This document shows positions 1-8,915 of a stretch of 64,000 nucleotides of DNA, piece after piece. Location of the stretch: assembly GCA_947494825.1 (NCBI GenBank), contig CANLWN010000001.1, positions 915,850 through 979,849 of the forward strand. The letters are read 5' to 3'. The notes beneath the pieces were generated by a model. It did no database searches and had not been told where the DNA came from. It was given only the letters and a program-made list of their open reading frames with translations. Source of the stretch: an uncultured Flavobacteriaceae bacterium (GTDB taxonomy: Bacteria > Bacteroidota > Bacteroidia > Flavobacteriales > Flavobacteriaceae). The translations under genes and the position numbers were made by a program. Within the stretch, counting starts at the first letter, position 1; every line of letters begins with the position of its first letter.

Positions 1-749
1 TCGTGAAAAACGCATCCAGCAAACAGGACTTTAGAAAGGCCTATGCCGATTTTGGTTATCTAAACGAAATCAACCCAGGTTTTGAGGATACCAAAAAAAG
101 AATGGAAGAAGCTTATATAAAAGGTCTGGATTATGTGAAGGTAAAGATGATCAATGACACCGAACAGATTGTCCCCAGCAGACTGGAGGAGGAATTATTG
201 AACTTCAACGCCTATGATCTTAACGACCTCTGGACAGAGTACCATACCACGCCCCTGAGCACCGTTAAATACGATTATGAAATGCAGGTGGCCTTTAGGG
301 ATATCCTTATCTCACCAGAACAGGTGAACGAAAAACAGATTGTTAAGGAGAAGCAGATCAAGGATGGTTACAGATATGCATTGGATTCCAATGGCAATGT
401 GGTAAAGGACAGCCTGGGAAACAAAATCAAGATAGACAAGTTTAAAACGGTGCGTTGTGATTTTTATCAGTTCACCCAGTTTAAATCTGCTCAGGTGGTG
501 GGTAATGTAAGCTTTACCGACTTGCACAGCAAGCAGCAACTAAATTCCTATCCCTTGGCGAGTGAGTTTGTTTTTGAACACATATACGCCAATTATAATG
601 GGGACAAGCGGGCTTTGGACAATAATTTGGTGGCCCTGCTGAAATTAGGTGCCGTACCCTTCCCTACCAACGAACAAATGGTCTATGACGCAGGCGAGGA
701 TTTAAAAAACCGCCTCAAGGGAATCATCATCAGACACAAATTCAATTAA
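1..749 (+). CDS. conserved hypothetical protein, 5'-truncated
   Basis: The frame is open to the left edge, so this is the C-terminal part of a longer protein; a GTG at base 3 is unlikely to be the true start. About 248 residues are visible. The first 40 visible residues (YADFGYLNEINPGFED, then a charged helix) resemble the end of a helical-repeat segment. The rest is mixed alpha/beta with no motif that I can tie to an enzyme. It resembles conserved flavobacterial lipoprotein-type hypotheticals, but the N-terminus that would show a signal peptide is outside the window. It ends four bases before a strong hairpin and converges on ytxJ. No function is proposed. Confidence 0.7.
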   Translation, partial: VKNASSKQDFRKAYADFGYLNEINPGFEDTKKRMEEAYIKGLDYVKVKMINDTEQIVPSRLEEELLNFNAYDLNDLWTEYHTTPLSTVKYDYEMQVAFRDILISPEQVNEKQIVKEKQIKDGYRYALDSNGNVVKDSLGNKIKIDKFKTVRCDFYQFTQFKSAQVVGNVSFTDLHSKQQLNSYPLASEFVFEHIYANYNGDKRALDNNLVALLKLGAVPFPTNEQMVYDAGEDLKNRLKGIIIRHKFN

Positions 750-752
750 AAA

Positions 753-778
753 AAGCCCCGACGCGATTGTCGGGGCTT
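753..778. terminator. bidirectional rho-independent terminator
   Basis: Ten-pair perfect stem AAGCCCCGAC / GTCGGGGCTT with a six-base loop, A-rich on the left and T-rich on the right. It sits between two convergent genes (stops at 749 and 782) and can serve both. Confidence 0.9.
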
Positions 779-781
779 CTT

Positions 782-1177
782 TTATATATATTTTCCAAGG
801 TCTACTTCCATAATGCCCCCGTGCGATTCATGGGCCACTGTACTTCCGTTACGTATAACCAGTAGTTGGGGCGATTGGTGCATTACCTGAAACTTGTACC
901 CCGTTTCATTGGACACTTCCCGATATGCATGCAAGTCCAAATAGTACAGGTCTGCCTCCTCCTGCGAAAAGGAATACCTATCGGAGAACATCTTTATCAC
1001 CATGCTGCTTATCCCACAGCTTGTCGAATGCTTAAAAATAAACTGGGTCTTGACGGCCGACCTTTTTTCAATTTCATCCAATTGTTCCAGGGAGGTCAAA
1101 GGAATCCAGGGAAGTACTTTTTCCTCTTTTTTCGGTTTGTCGTTTCCCTTTCCCAATAAGGTTTTAAATAATCCCAT
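782..1177 (-). CDS. ytxJ: bacilliredoxin-like protein YtxJ (bacillithiol system)
   Basis: 131-residue thioredoxin-fold protein of the YtxJ/BrxC family, cytoplasmic. Members are thought to remove bacillithiol from mixed disulfides on proteins. The active-site motif is STSCGIS, with a single cysteine at residue 54, so it is a monothiol form. The segment YYLDLHAYREVSNE followed by HQSPQ, with the cis-proline loop of thioredoxin folds, fits the family. The first 20 residues are lysine-rich and variable. It is a single gene between the terminator at 753 and the clpB upstream region, which it does not share functionally. It implies that the organism makes bacillithiol; no biosynthesis gene is in this window. 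Confidence 0.85.
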   Translation of the reverse strand: MGLFKTLLGKGNDKPKKEEKVLPWIPLTSLEQLDEIEKRSAVKTQFIFKHSTSCGISSMVIKMFSDRYSFSQEEADLYYLDLHAYREVSNETGYKFQVMHQSPQLLVIRNGSTVAHESHGGIMEVDLGKYI

Positions 1178-1255
1178 ACGTTTGCTTTACAAGTAAGTCG
1201 CATAAAATATATATGCTTACATACTGCCTAAATGTCCTATTTTTATTGAGTTTAT

Positions 1256-1270
1256 CCGACATTTTGTCGG
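1256..1270. promoter_or_regulatory. palindrome upstream of clpB, candidate operator
   Basis: Perfect inverted repeat CCGACA-TTT-TGTCGG, 73 bases before the clpB start. A second inverted repeat, GGTAGG (1283-1288) / CCTACC (1298-1303), lies between it and the gene. Position and symmetry suggest a binding site for a heat-shock or stress regulator; the protein that binds it is unknown. Confidence 0.45.
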
Positions 1271-1342
1271 TTAAATCGTGTTGGTAGGGTTGTTGCTCCT
1301 ACCCTATCAAAAGTAAGCATTGCACTAGAAAAAAACAGACAT

Positions 1343-3943
1343 ATGAACCTTAATAATTTTACTATAAAATCGCAAGAGGCCATACAACAGGCGCAGCAAA
1401 TTGCGCAGGGTTTGGGGCATCAACAAATCGAAAATGAGCATATTTTCAAGGCCATTTCCGAGGTGGACGAGAACGTACTGCCGTTCATACTCAAAAAGTT
1501 GAACGTTAATATTCCGTTGCTTCATCAGGTATTGGAGAAGGAATTGGAGAGCTATCCCAAGGTAGATGGTGGAGAGCTTTTGCTCTCCAGGGAATCGGGT
1601 AAAACCCTGACCGAAGCCAGCAACATAGCAAAAAAGATGCAGGACGAATATGTTTCCATTGAGCATCTGCTATTGGCTATTTTTAAATCGAAGAGCAAAA
1701 TTGCCCAGATTCTTAAGGATCAGGGTGCCACGGAAAAAGACCTACAAGCAGCCATTGGAGAGCTTCGGAAGGGCGGTAAGGTGCATTCCCAAAGTGCCGA
1801 GGACACTTATAACGCCTTGAGCAAATATGCCAGGAACTTGAATGAACTGGCCGATAGCGGCAATTTGGATCCCGTCATCGGTCGTGATGAAGAGATTCGT
1901 CGTGTACTCCAGATCTTATCGCGAAGAACCAAGAACAACCCTATGTTGGTCGGTGAGCCCGGGGTGGGCAAAACAGCCATAGCGGAAGGTTTGGCCCATA
2001 GAATCGTACAGGGGGATATCCCTGAAAATCTAAAGGACAAAACACTTTATTCATTGGACATGGGTGCCTTGATCGCTGGTGCCAAATACAAAGGTGAGTT
2101 TGAAGAGCGCCTAAAAGCGGTCATTAAGGAGGTTACCACTTCTGATGGCAATATTGTGCTTTTTATTGATGAAATACACACTCTGGTGGGCGCAGGGGGC
2201 GGACAAGGGGCCATGGATGCGGCCAACATACTTAAACCCGCTCTGGCAAGGGGCGAATTACGCGCCATTGGTGCCACCACCCTTGACGAGTACCAAAAAT
2301 ACTTTGAAAAGGACAAGGCGTTGGAGCGCCGGTTTCAAAAAGTAATGGTGGCCGAGCCCGATACGGACAGTGCCATCTCCATATTGCGGGGTATTAAGGA
2401 AAAATACGAGGCCCATCACAAGGTCCGCATCAAGGATGAGGCTGTCATTGCCGCTGTGGAATTGTCACAACGGTATATTACCAATAGATTTTTGCCGGAT
2501 AAGGCCATTGACCTTATGGACGAGGCCGCCTCAAAACTCCGTATGGAGATCAATTCCAAACCCGAGGAACTGGATGTTCTTGACCGAAAAGTAATGCAGT
2601 TGGAAATTGAGATCGAGGCAATCAAACGAGAGAACGACACTACCAAGCTAAAGGTCTTGAACGTTGATCTTGCCAATTTAAAAGAGGAACGCAATGAAAT
2701 TTTTGCAAAATGGGAGAGCGAAAAAACAGTGGTAGACGAGATACAAAGGACAAAGCAGGATATTGAGAACTATAAGCTTGAAGCCGAACGGGCAGAACGC
2801 AATGGGGATTACGGAAAGGTCGCAGAAATCCGCTATGGCAAGATTAAGGAGTCCCAAGAAAAGCTCGAGGAATTGCAGGAGGAACTGCAGGCCCAACAAG
2901 AATCCGAAACCTTGATCAAGGAAGAGGTCACCAACGAGGATATTGCAGAGGTGGTTGCCAAATGGACGGGAATCCCGGTAACCAAAATGTTGCAAAGTGA
3001 ACGGGAAAAATTACTGGGCCTGGAGCAGGTATTGCACAAAAGGGTAGTTGGCCAGGAAGAAGCCATCAATGCGGTATCAGATGCCATACGAAGAAGTAGG
3101 GCGGGTCTTCAGGACACCAAGCGTCCCATTGGATCCTTCCTTTTTTTAGGGACGACCGGAGTGGGTAAAACAGAACTTGCAAAGACCTTGGCAGCTTATT
3201 TGTTCGATGATGAAAATGCCATAACAAGAATCGATATGAGCGAATATCAGGAAAGACATGCCGTAAGCAGGCTGGTAGGCGCACCTCCTGGGTATGTAGG
3301 ATATGATGAGGGCGGACAGCTTACGGAGGCCGTGCGTAGAAGGCCTTATTCCGTGGTCCTGTTAGATGAAATTGAAAAGGCGCATCCGGACACCTTCAAT
3401 GTACTCCTACAGGTTCTGGACGAAGGAAGGCTTACTGATAACAAGGGTAGGATAGCGGATTTCAAAAACACCATCATTATTATGACCAGTAATATGGGCA
3501 GCCATATCATACAGGAGAAATTTGAAGCTGCACGCGATATCGACAGCGCCGCCGAAATGGCAAAAATCGAGGTACTGGGGCTTTTGCGAAAAAGCATGCG
3601 CCCCGAATTTCTGAACAGAATTGATGATATTATTATGTTCACCCCTTTGAGCATGGAAGACATCACCAAAATCGTAGCGCTGCAATTGGATCAATTGAAA
3701 AAAATGGTATCCAAGCAGCACATTACATTGGATGCTACCGAAGAAGCCATTGCCTATCTGGCCAAGAAGGGGTATGATCCGCAATACGGAGCGCGACCCA
3801 TTAAAAGGGTCATGCAAAAAGAAGTGTTGAACAGTCTATCAAAGGCGCTGCTCAGCGGAACCATAAAGGCGGACAGCATTATCCTGCTCGATTCTTTTGA
3901 CGATGAACTAGTCTTCAGAAACCAGAACGAAATGGTCCAATAA
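1343..3943 (+). CDS. clpB: ATP-dependent disaggregase ClpB
   Basis: 866-residue Hsp100 chaperone, the normal ClpB length. It threads aggregated proteins through a hexameric pore together with DnaK in the cytoplasm. Order of domains: N-terminal Clp domain (about 1-145), first AAA+ module with Walker A GEPGVGKT (204-211) and Walker [12 protein letters not shown], the coiled-coil middle domain (about 400-525) typical of ClpB, second AAA+ module with GTTGVGKT (603-610) and [10 protein letters not shown], and the C-terminal D2-small domain. The pore-loop sequence [18 protein letters not shown] is present. There is no ClpP-docking loop that I recognise. The middle domain separates it from ClpA and ClpC. 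It is transcribed alone; two inverted repeats lie in its upstream region. Confidence 0.97.
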   Translation: MNLNNFTIKSQEAIQQAQQIAQGLGHQQIENEHIFKAISEVDENVLPFILKKLNVNIPLLHQVLEKELESYPKVDGGELLLSRESGKTLTEASNIAKKMQDEYVSIEHLLLAIFKSKSKIAQILKDQGATEKDLQAAIGELRKGGKVHSQSAEDTYNALSKYARNLNELADSGNLDPVIGRDEEIRRVLQILSRRTKNNPMLVGEPGVGKTAIAEGLAHRIVQGDIPENLKDKTLYSLDMGALIAGAKYKGEFEERLKAVIKEVTTSDGNIVLFIDEIHTLVGAGGGQGAMDAANILKPALARGELRAIGATTLDEYQKYFEKDKALERRFQKVMVAEPDTDSAISILRGIKEKYEAHHKVRIKDEAVIAAVELSQRYITNRFLPDKAIDLMDEAASKLRMEINSKPEELDVLDRKVMQLEIEIEAIKRENDTTKLKVLNVDLANLKEERNEIFAKWESEKTVVDEIQRTKQDIENYKLEAERAERNGDYGKVAEIRYGKIKESQEKLEELQEELQAQQESETLIKEEVTNEDIAEVVAKWTGIPVTKMLQSEREKLLGLEQVLHKRVVGQEEAINAVSDAIRRSRAGLQDTKRPIGSFLFLGTTGVGKTELAKTLAAYLFDDENAITRIDMSEYQERHAVSRLVGAPPGYVGYDEGGQLTEAVRRRPYSVVLLDEIEKAHPDTFNVLLQVLDEGRLTDNKGRIADFKNTIIIMTSNMGSHIIQEKFEAARDIDSAAEMAKIEVLGLLRKSMRPEFLNRIDDIIMFTPLSMEDITKIVALQLDQLKKMVSKQHITLDATEEAIAYLAKKGYDPQYGARPIKRVMQKEVLNSLSKALLSGTIKADSIILLDSFDDELVFRNQNEMVQ

Positions 3944-3960
3944 GCGGCTGCAAAAACCAA

Positions 3961-4002
3961 AAAAGACATCTCGGGGAATGGTATTTCACCGGGCTGTCTT
4001 TT
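3961..4002 (+). terminator. probable terminator after clpB
   Basis: AAAAGACA (3961-3968) pairs with TGTCTTTT (3995-4002), followed by further T residues. The inner 26 bases pair only partly, so the call is moderate. Confidence 0.5.
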
Positions 4003-4013
4003 TTATTTAAAAA

Positions 4014-4033
4014 TATATACCATACAGTATATA
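4014..4033. promoter_or_regulatory. operator-like palindrome upstream of tetR
   Basis: Perfect inverted repeat TATATAC-N6-GTATATA centred 42 bases before the TetR-family start, containing a nested ATAC-A-GTAT. TetR-family proteins commonly repress their own promoter through such sites, so autoregulation is the simplest reading. Confidence 0.5.
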
Positions 4034-4065
4034 GTTTTTTTATATTCGTACTAAAAACCGGGAGT

Positions 4066-4662
4066 ATGTCTACCAAAGCCGAACGCACCACAGCCTACAT
4101 CATTGAAACAGTAGCTCCTATTTTTAATAAACACGGATATGTGGGCACCAGCATGAGTGATTTGACCGAGGCTACCGGACTGACCAAGGGGGCCCTTTAC
4201 GGGAATTTTGAAAACAAGGAGGCCCTAGCGTTAAAGGCTTTTGAACATAACCGCAAATTGTTGCTCAACGAAATCGACCAAAAGCTCGATATCCCTGGAA
4301 CGGCCTTGGACAAACTTTTCTCCCTTACCGATTTTTATCGCCATTACGATGAGTTTACCTATGAAATGGGCGGCTGTCCAGTGCTCAACGTAGGTTTGGA
4401 TGCCCAGCATAACAATAGTTTGCTGGCCGCTGCCGCCAAGGAAACGGCCAAGACTATAGAAGGTAAGATAGCTTTGGTACTGGAGAACGGGGTGAACAAT
4501 GGAGAACTGAAGTTTCCGGTTACCCCTCTGCAATTCGCAAAACAATTGTATACCATGCTACAGGGTGCGGTCTCCATGGCTTCCTTGACCAGAGATCGGA
4601 AATACCTACTGAATACGGTGGCCTACCTGGACCAACTCATCAAAAAAGAAATAACCAAATAA
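4066..4662 (+). CDS. TetR/AcrR family transcriptional regulator
   Basis: 198 residues, the usual size for a one-domain-plus-ligand-domain TetR repressor. The N-terminal helix-turn-helix is clear: TSMSDLTEATGLTKGALYGNF around residues 28-48, with the YxxF end typical of the family. The C-terminal half is helical and variable and gives no hint of the ligand. No efflux pump or enzyme follows on the same strand: the next gene converges and its stop is one base away. The only visible target is the palindrome in its own promoter, so the regulon must lie elsewhere, or it acts only on itself here. Confidence 0.9.
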   Translation: MSTKAERTTAYIIETVAPIFNKHGYVGTSMSDLTEATGLTKGALYGNFENKEALALKAFEHNRKLLLNEIDQKLDIPGTALDKLFSLTDFYRHYDEFTYEMGGCPVLNVGLDAQHNNSLLAAAAKETAKTIEGKIALVLENGVNNGELKFPVTPLQFAKQLYTMLQGAVSMASLTRDRKYLLNTVAYLDQLIKKEITK

Positions 4663-4663
4663 A

Positions 4664-6172
4664 CTAGTCCCCCAGCACCCTGAAGATCCAGGTCTCACCC
4701 GAATAGTTCCCGTCAAAATTGGAATCCCTGGCCTGTTGTGCTTCCTCGCGCTTGTTATACCTTCCCAGATACACATAATTGTAACCGTTTAGACTTCGGT
4801 AAAAGGACTGAGGGCGCATGCCCCGCTTCCTAAGCGTCTCCATAAAGGCATCGAAGTATTTTTTGGTACCAAAGACATTGGCGATCACATAATAGCCAGC
4901 TTCCAATCCGTCTTCGGACTTCACCTCCTCATAACGCTCCTTTGTTTTCGGTGGTGCTGCCTTCTGAAGTTGGGCCAAACTGTCCTGTACGGCTTTTTTT
5001 CTTGCCGCAGCGGCTTCAGCCAATTTAAGCGTATTTAAGGAATCCAATCTTTTCTGTTCCAATAATTCCCTCGCCGCTTCCGCTGCCCTTCGCTGTTTAA
5101 TGGAATCCAATTTCCGCTGTTCGGCCAGACGTTGTGCCAGGGCCCGGGCCTTTGCTTTTTCAACAGCGGCCAGGGAGTCCTTGTTCTTTTCCTGCGGCAG
5201 CTCCTCCTTTTCTTCAATCAATACCAGTTGCTCTTCCTCCTCGAAGCCAACCACATTCTTACGAAGGTCCCCGGGTCCAAAATCAAAGGCGGTGACAATT
5301 TCCAGGGTAGGATCCCGGTCCTCGAGCTCGGTATCCACCCCAAATTCCACCAATGCGCCGATGGACCATTTTTTAAAGAACCTGCCGCCAAGGCCGCCGG
5401 AAACCCCATAGTAACTGTTATACCCGCCCTGTACCCAAAATTTGGAAGCGGAGAACAGGGTCGTGAGACCGTATTGTGTATCCTGATCTGGAAGGGTTTT
5501 TATATATACCAAAGGTCTTATAACTGCGCTTTCAGGAACTCCGGGTTGGATCGGAAAGTCATAGTTCACAAATCCCAAATACATTTTGTCCGAGGGCCTG
5601 GTCTCCCTTTGGTTGTTGGAAAAGTTGAAATCGAATAGATTCTCGGAGGCGATACCTGCACTGAACCTATCTACTGTAATGCTCACCCCCAGTGCCGCTT
5701 GGGCTATGAAATCATCGACGGTTGTTAGGGATGGCCCTTGAGGATTTGGGTTCTGAAGCAGCCTGTCATCGGCCAGTTCCCTTTTAAAAACGTAAATGTT
5801 GGTGCCTACGGCTAGTTGGGTAGAGCGCCCCAAAGCGAAGGTATAGGCATAGTTAAAAAGTCCTCCTATGTGCAGAAATGTTCCCGTATTATGTTGTAAA
5901 TATCCAACCCCATAGACCGATTGGGCATCCAAACGCCCAGTATAGCTTAGAAACAAGGTACTGGGATCGGCATCAATGGTCTGCCATTGCCATCGGGTCC
6001 AAAGCGCCAAAGACCTAGGGTCGTTTCGCTCCAGGGAAAATGCCGGGTGAAACAAGTTGGAATTGAATTGAGTAAGGTTATGCTGGCGTAAGTCTGTGGG
6101 CAGCGCAGTATCCTGTCCCCAAACAAAGGAAATCCATAGCAAGCCCAAAAAAAAACAGTACGCCCCACGCAT
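4664..6172 (-). CDS. PorP/SprF family outer-membrane protein with C-terminal SPOR-like domain
   Basis: 502 residues from the ATG at 6172, which begins a good signal peptide (MRGAYCFFLGLLWISFVWGQ). A TTG seven codons upstream is also open but less likely. Residues about 25-310 match PorP/SprF, beta-barrel proteins associated with type IX secretion and gliding; the opening pattern HNLTQFNSNLFHPAFS is typical. Then comes an alanine/glutamate/arginine-rich coiled coil (about 320-410), and residues 426-502 form a compact alpha/beta unit (GYYVIANVF..YVYLGRY) that looks like a SPOR/sporulation-related repeat, a fold that can bind denuded peptidoglycan. Usual PorP/SprF proteins stop after the barrel at roughly 300-340 residues, so the tail is notable. 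No large adhesin gene, the usual neighbour, is adjacent. Confidence 0.8.
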   Translation of the reverse strand: MRGAYCFFLGLLWISFVWGQDTALPTDLRQHNLTQFNSNLFHPAFSLERNDPRSLALWTRWQWQTIDADPSTLFLSYTGRLDAQSVYGVGYLQHNTGTFLHIGGLFNYAYTFALGRSTQLAVGTNIYVFKRELADDRLLQNPNPQGPSLTTVDDFIAQAALGVSITVDRFSAGIASENLFDFNFSNNQRETRPSDKMYLGFVNYDFPIQPGVPESAVIRPLVYIKTLPDQDTQYGLTTLFSASKFWVQGGYNSYYGVSGGLGGRFFKKWSIGALVEFGVDTELEDRDPTLEIVTAFDFGPGDLRKNVVGFEEEEQLVLIEEKEELPQEKNKDSLAAVEKAKARALAQRLAEQRKLDSIKQRRAAEAARELLEQKRLDSLNTLKLAEAAAARKKAVQDSLAQLQKAAPPKTKERYEEVKSEDGLEAGYYVIANVFGTKKYFDAFMETLRKRGMRPQSFYRSLNGYNYVYLGRYNKREEAQQARDSNFDGNYSGETWIFRVLGD

Positions 6173-6266
6173 ACCTAAAATAACAAAAAACAAAACTATT
6201 AGATACTATTTTCTGCTTATATTAGTTAGATATTACAATATTATCGACATAAAACAATCCAAACCC

Positions 6267-6812
6267 ATGATGAAAGTTGCCAAACCTGTTGTGCTATTCT
6301 TACTTTGTACCCTATTCTTGGCCTGTAAGGAAGAGCAGAAACTACCAGCAGAACCCGTAGACGCGCTTACTTCCACTTTCTACTTTATTAGGCATGCCGA
6401 AAAAGACCGGAGCGACCCGGAAAACATTGATCCGGAACTGACGCAGGATGGCCTGGGCCGTGCCATGAAGTGGGCAGAAGTGCTAGACCATGTTGCCTTG
6501 GACGCAATCTATACCACCGACTACGAAAGAACTTCAATGACAGCTGCCCCAGCTGCCGTCAAACAAGATATCACGGTACAATATTACGATCCCCGTAATG
6601 TTGATTTGGAAGCATTTAAGGCGGCCAATTTGGGCAAAAATGTTTTGGTGGTAGGCCATAGCAATACGACGCCCGATTTTGTAAATAAAATGATCGGAGA
6701 AGAAAAATACGATGGGATGGACGATACCGATAACAGCAGTATGTTCATTGTGCAGATTACAGGCAATAGCACAACGGACATCCGGCTCAAAATAGATTGG
6801 GTCAAGAACTGA
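6267..6812 (+). CDS. histidine phosphatase (phosphoglycerate-mutase-like) lipoprotein
   Basis: 181 residues from the ATG at 6267 (a second ATG follows directly). The N-terminus is a lipoprotein signal ending in the lipobox FLACKEE, so the protein is probably anchored facing the periplasm. The catalytic signature is FIRHAEK (the phosphorylated His), and the second histidine is in VVGHSNT. This is the short SixA/PGAM-type branch; the substrate cannot be read from sequence. It converges on the next gene and the two coding ends overlap by 11 bases. Confidence 0.85.
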   Translation: MMKVAKPVVLFLLCTLFLACKEEQKLPAEPVDALTSTFYFIRHAEKDRSDPENIDPELTQDGLGRAMKWAEVLDHVALDAIYTTDYERTSMTAAPAAVKQDITVQYYDPRNVDLEAFKAANLGKNVLVVGHSNTTPDFVNKMIGEEKYDGMDDTDNSSMFIVQITGNSTTDIRLKIDWVKN

Positions 6813-7566
6813 CCAAAATGCTGTCCAGTTCTATTTTAGACAATAGTTCCAATTCCCCTTTTACATAGAGGCTGTCCATGGATAAAATAGGACTGTTCTT
6901 GTCCGCCGCTTTATAATTTTCGTAATCCACAAAGCGTATGCCCTTGATGTACCTTTCGTTATAGGCCCTTCTAAATCGCAGACCACCCCCATCCACGTGG
7001 AACACATAAGCCAAATAATCGGGTTTAAAGGTCGCCTTGTTGAACCAGTATACATAAACATCATCAAAGTCGTCCCCTCCGCCAACTTCATCAAAAGTGA
7101 CCTTTATTTTATAGTACTCCTGTTCGTTGATCTTAACCTCACCCAGAAACTCCTTGTTCACGGCCGCATCGTTTAGGCCGTAGGGCAGCTTGGCAAAATA
7201 GTGTACCGAATTCACGGAATTGGAATATCTGCCAGCCATGGAATCACTGACCTGCACTTCCGCGTCGTTTACGAAACGCTGAAATCCAGTATTGGTCTTG
7301 ATATCCTCGATACGTGTAGAATCTGTAAGGGTAACACGGGTCAACACCTTCTTGCCATCCTGTAGTCTATAGGTATACTTCCTATCCCGAAAGGTGAAAG
7401 AAACGTTGCTGGTCCTGTGCAGGTCACCCCCGCTCACGGCTATGGCCTTGTCCACAATCTGTTGTGCAGAGGGTAGCGTAGCCGTTTGCTCCTTGCAGGA
7501 GAGCGCGCAAAGTGTCAGGGCAAAAACAAATACTGGGTTTATCAATTTTTTTGTCATCATCTTCAT
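6802..7566 (-). CDS. DUF6503-type lipoprotein
   Basis: 254 residues from the ATG at 7566; a TTG at 7584 and ATGs at 7560 and 7557 are alternatives. Signal peptide with lipobox LCALSCKEQ places it in the cell envelope. The mature part starts with a helix (AQQIVDKAIAVSGG) and continues as beta-rich sequence with VYVYWFNKATFKPDYLAY, the pattern of Bacteroidota outer-membrane lipoproteins related to LolA/DUF6503. Such proteins may bind lipid-like molecules, but this is family-level inference. It overlaps the end of the convergent phosphatase gene and has no operon partner. Confidence 0.7.
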   Translation of the reverse strand: MKMMTKKLINPVFVFALTLCALSCKEQTATLPSAQQIVDKAIAVSGGDLHRTSNVSFTFRDRKYTYRLQDGKKVLTRVTLTDSTRIEDIKTNTGFQRFVNDAEVQVSDSMAGRYSNSVNSVHYFAKLPYGLNDAAVNKEFLGEVKINEQEYYKIKVTFDEVGGGDDFDDVYVYWFNKATFKPDYLAYVFHVDGGGLRFRRAYNERYIKGIRFVDYENYKAADKNSPILSMDSLYVKGELELLSKIELDSILVSS

Positions 7567-7637
7567 CTGTGTTTCTTCCCACAAAGATGGCCATAATTAA
7601 TCTATTTTTCACCAATTGATTATCCCATAATTGTTCC

Positions 7638-7645
7638 TATTTTTG
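7638..7645 (+). promoter_or_regulatory. Bacteroidota -7 box before smpB
   Basis: TATTTTTG matches TAnnTTTG exactly, with a TTG (7616-7618) 19 bases upstream as the -33 element. Only 8 bases separate the box from the smpB ATG, so the mRNA would have almost no leader. Confidence 0.7.
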
Positions 7646-7653
7646 TCCCTCCT

Positions 7654-8115
7654 ATGCAGCAAAACGTCAACATAAAGAATAAAAAGGCCAAATTTGAGTA
7701 TGAGCTACTGGATACCTATGTCGCAGGCATTGTGCTTTCCGGGACGGAAATAAAGTCCGTACGATCCAGTAAGGCCTCCATATCCGAAAGTTTTTGCGAA
7801 TTCAATGAACGCGGTGAGCTTTTCGTAATCAATATGCAAATTGACGAGTACAGCCATGGTACGCACTATAATCATAAGCCCAAGGCCGAGCGTAAATTAC
7901 TGTTGAACAAGGTGGAGCTCAAAAAATTGGAAAAAGAAGTCAGAAATGCTGGACTTACCATAGTTCCACTAAACCTTTTTATAAATGACCGAGGTTTTGC
8001 GAAGGTCAAAATTGCCTTGGTCCGGGGTAAAAAGCTATACGACAAGCGGGAAACGATAAAGGACCGAGATAACAAAAGGAACCTGGACCGTATCAAGAAA
8101 AATTTCAACAACTAA
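7654..8115 (+). CDS. smpB: SsrA-binding protein SmpB
   Basis: 153 residues, full length. SmpB binds tmRNA and delivers it to stalled ribosomes for trans-translation. The OB-fold core is recognisable from NKKAKFEYELLDTYVAGIVL, GTEIKSVR, EYSHGTHYNHKPKAERKLLL and the tail KKLYDKRETIKDRD, which inserts into the mRNA channel as a helix. The lysine-rich end KRNLDRIKKNFNN completes it. It has its own consensus promoter and converges on pcm. The ssrA gene itself is not in the window. Confidence 0.97.
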   Translation: MQQNVNIKNKKAKFEYELLDTYVAGIVLSGTEIKSVRSSKASISESFCEFNERGELFVINMQIDEYSHGTHYNHKPKAERKLLLNKVELKKLEKEVRNAGLTIVPLNLFINDRGFAKVKIALVRGKKLYDKRETIKDRDNKRNLDRIKKNFNN

Positions 8116-8148
8116 AACGCCCTTCCACTAACCTAAGTCCTGTTACAA

Positions 8149-8790
8149 CTAGTTCTTGTCCTCCAAAAGCGGTACAAAGCGGAAAGATCCATAGGTTGTC
8201 TTTTCAAATTCCTTCTCTGATTTCCGCAAATAACGTGTCATTATTTGCTCTTCCACACCTATAGGAATGACCAGTCTTCCGCCTATCTTCAATTGGGCCA
8301 TAAGGGCTTTGGGTACTTTGGGGGCTCCAGCGGTCACCACAATGGCATCATAGGGAGCTTCCTCGGGCAAACCCTTGTAACCATCCCCAAAGATCACCTT
8401 CTTGGGCCTATAGCCCATTTTTTTGAAAAAAATGTTGGTTTTTTTGAAAAGTTCCAACTGTCGCTCTATTGTATAGACCTTGGTCTTCAGATGTAATAAT
8501 ACTGCGGTCTGATACCCACTTCCCGTACCTATTTCCAGGACCTTATCCCTGGGTTTGAGCTCAAGAAGGGCGGTTTGAAAGGCCACCGTGTAAGGCTGGG
8601 AAATAGTCTGTTCCGCTCCTATGGGAAACGCCTTGTCCTGATAGGCGTGATCTTCAAAACCACTGTCCAAAAATAAATGCCTGGGAACTGTGCGTATGGC
8701 ATCCAATACCGTTTTGTCAGTTATTCCTTTAGCCGATAAGGTATCGGCCAATTTGTTGCGCATTCCACTATGTTTTAACGTATCCTTCAA
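8149..8790 (-). CDS. pcm: protein-L-isoaspartate O-methyltransferase
   Basis: 213 residues. It repairs isoaspartyl damage in proteins using S-adenosylmethionine. Visible motifs: RHLFLDSGFEDHAYQDKAFPIGAEQTISQPY (in two stretches, substrate loop), the SAM-binding LEIGTGSGYQTAVL, and DAIVVTAGAPKVP. I kept the TTG start at 8790 because the family N-terminus, a helix of the type KDTLKH-G-R-KL, begins there; the first ATG (8763) would remove it. It converges on smpB with 33 bases between stops and no clear terminator. Confidence 0.93.
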   Translation of the reverse strand: MKDTLKHSGMRNKLADTLSAKGITDKTVLDAIRTVPRHLFLDSGFEDHAYQDKAFPIGAEQTISQPYTVAFQTALLELKPRDKVLEIGTGSGYQTAVLLHLKTKVYTIERQLELFKKTNIFFKKMGYRPKKVIFGDGYKGLPEEAPYDAIVVTAGAPKVPKALMAQLKIGGRLVIPIGVEEQIMTRYLRKSEKEFEKTTYGSFRFVPLLEDKN

Positions 8791-8893
8791 GGGTTTGGTT
8801 TTGGTGTTACGAAGGTAAAGAAATCAGAATGAAAAAATGAAAATTGATACAATATCGAAAGAATACATTACCCTATTTTACAATTAATCTCCT

Positions 8894-8901
8894 TACTTTT
8901 G
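8894..8901 (+). promoter_or_regulatory. Bacteroidota -7 box before the oxidoreductase operon
   Basis: TACTTTTG fits TAnnTTTG exactly, 14 bases before the ATG at 8916. It lies inside the longer open frame that begins at 8844 and so supports the later start. Confidence 0.6.
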
Positions 8902-8915
8902 AAAAAACAAAATGT

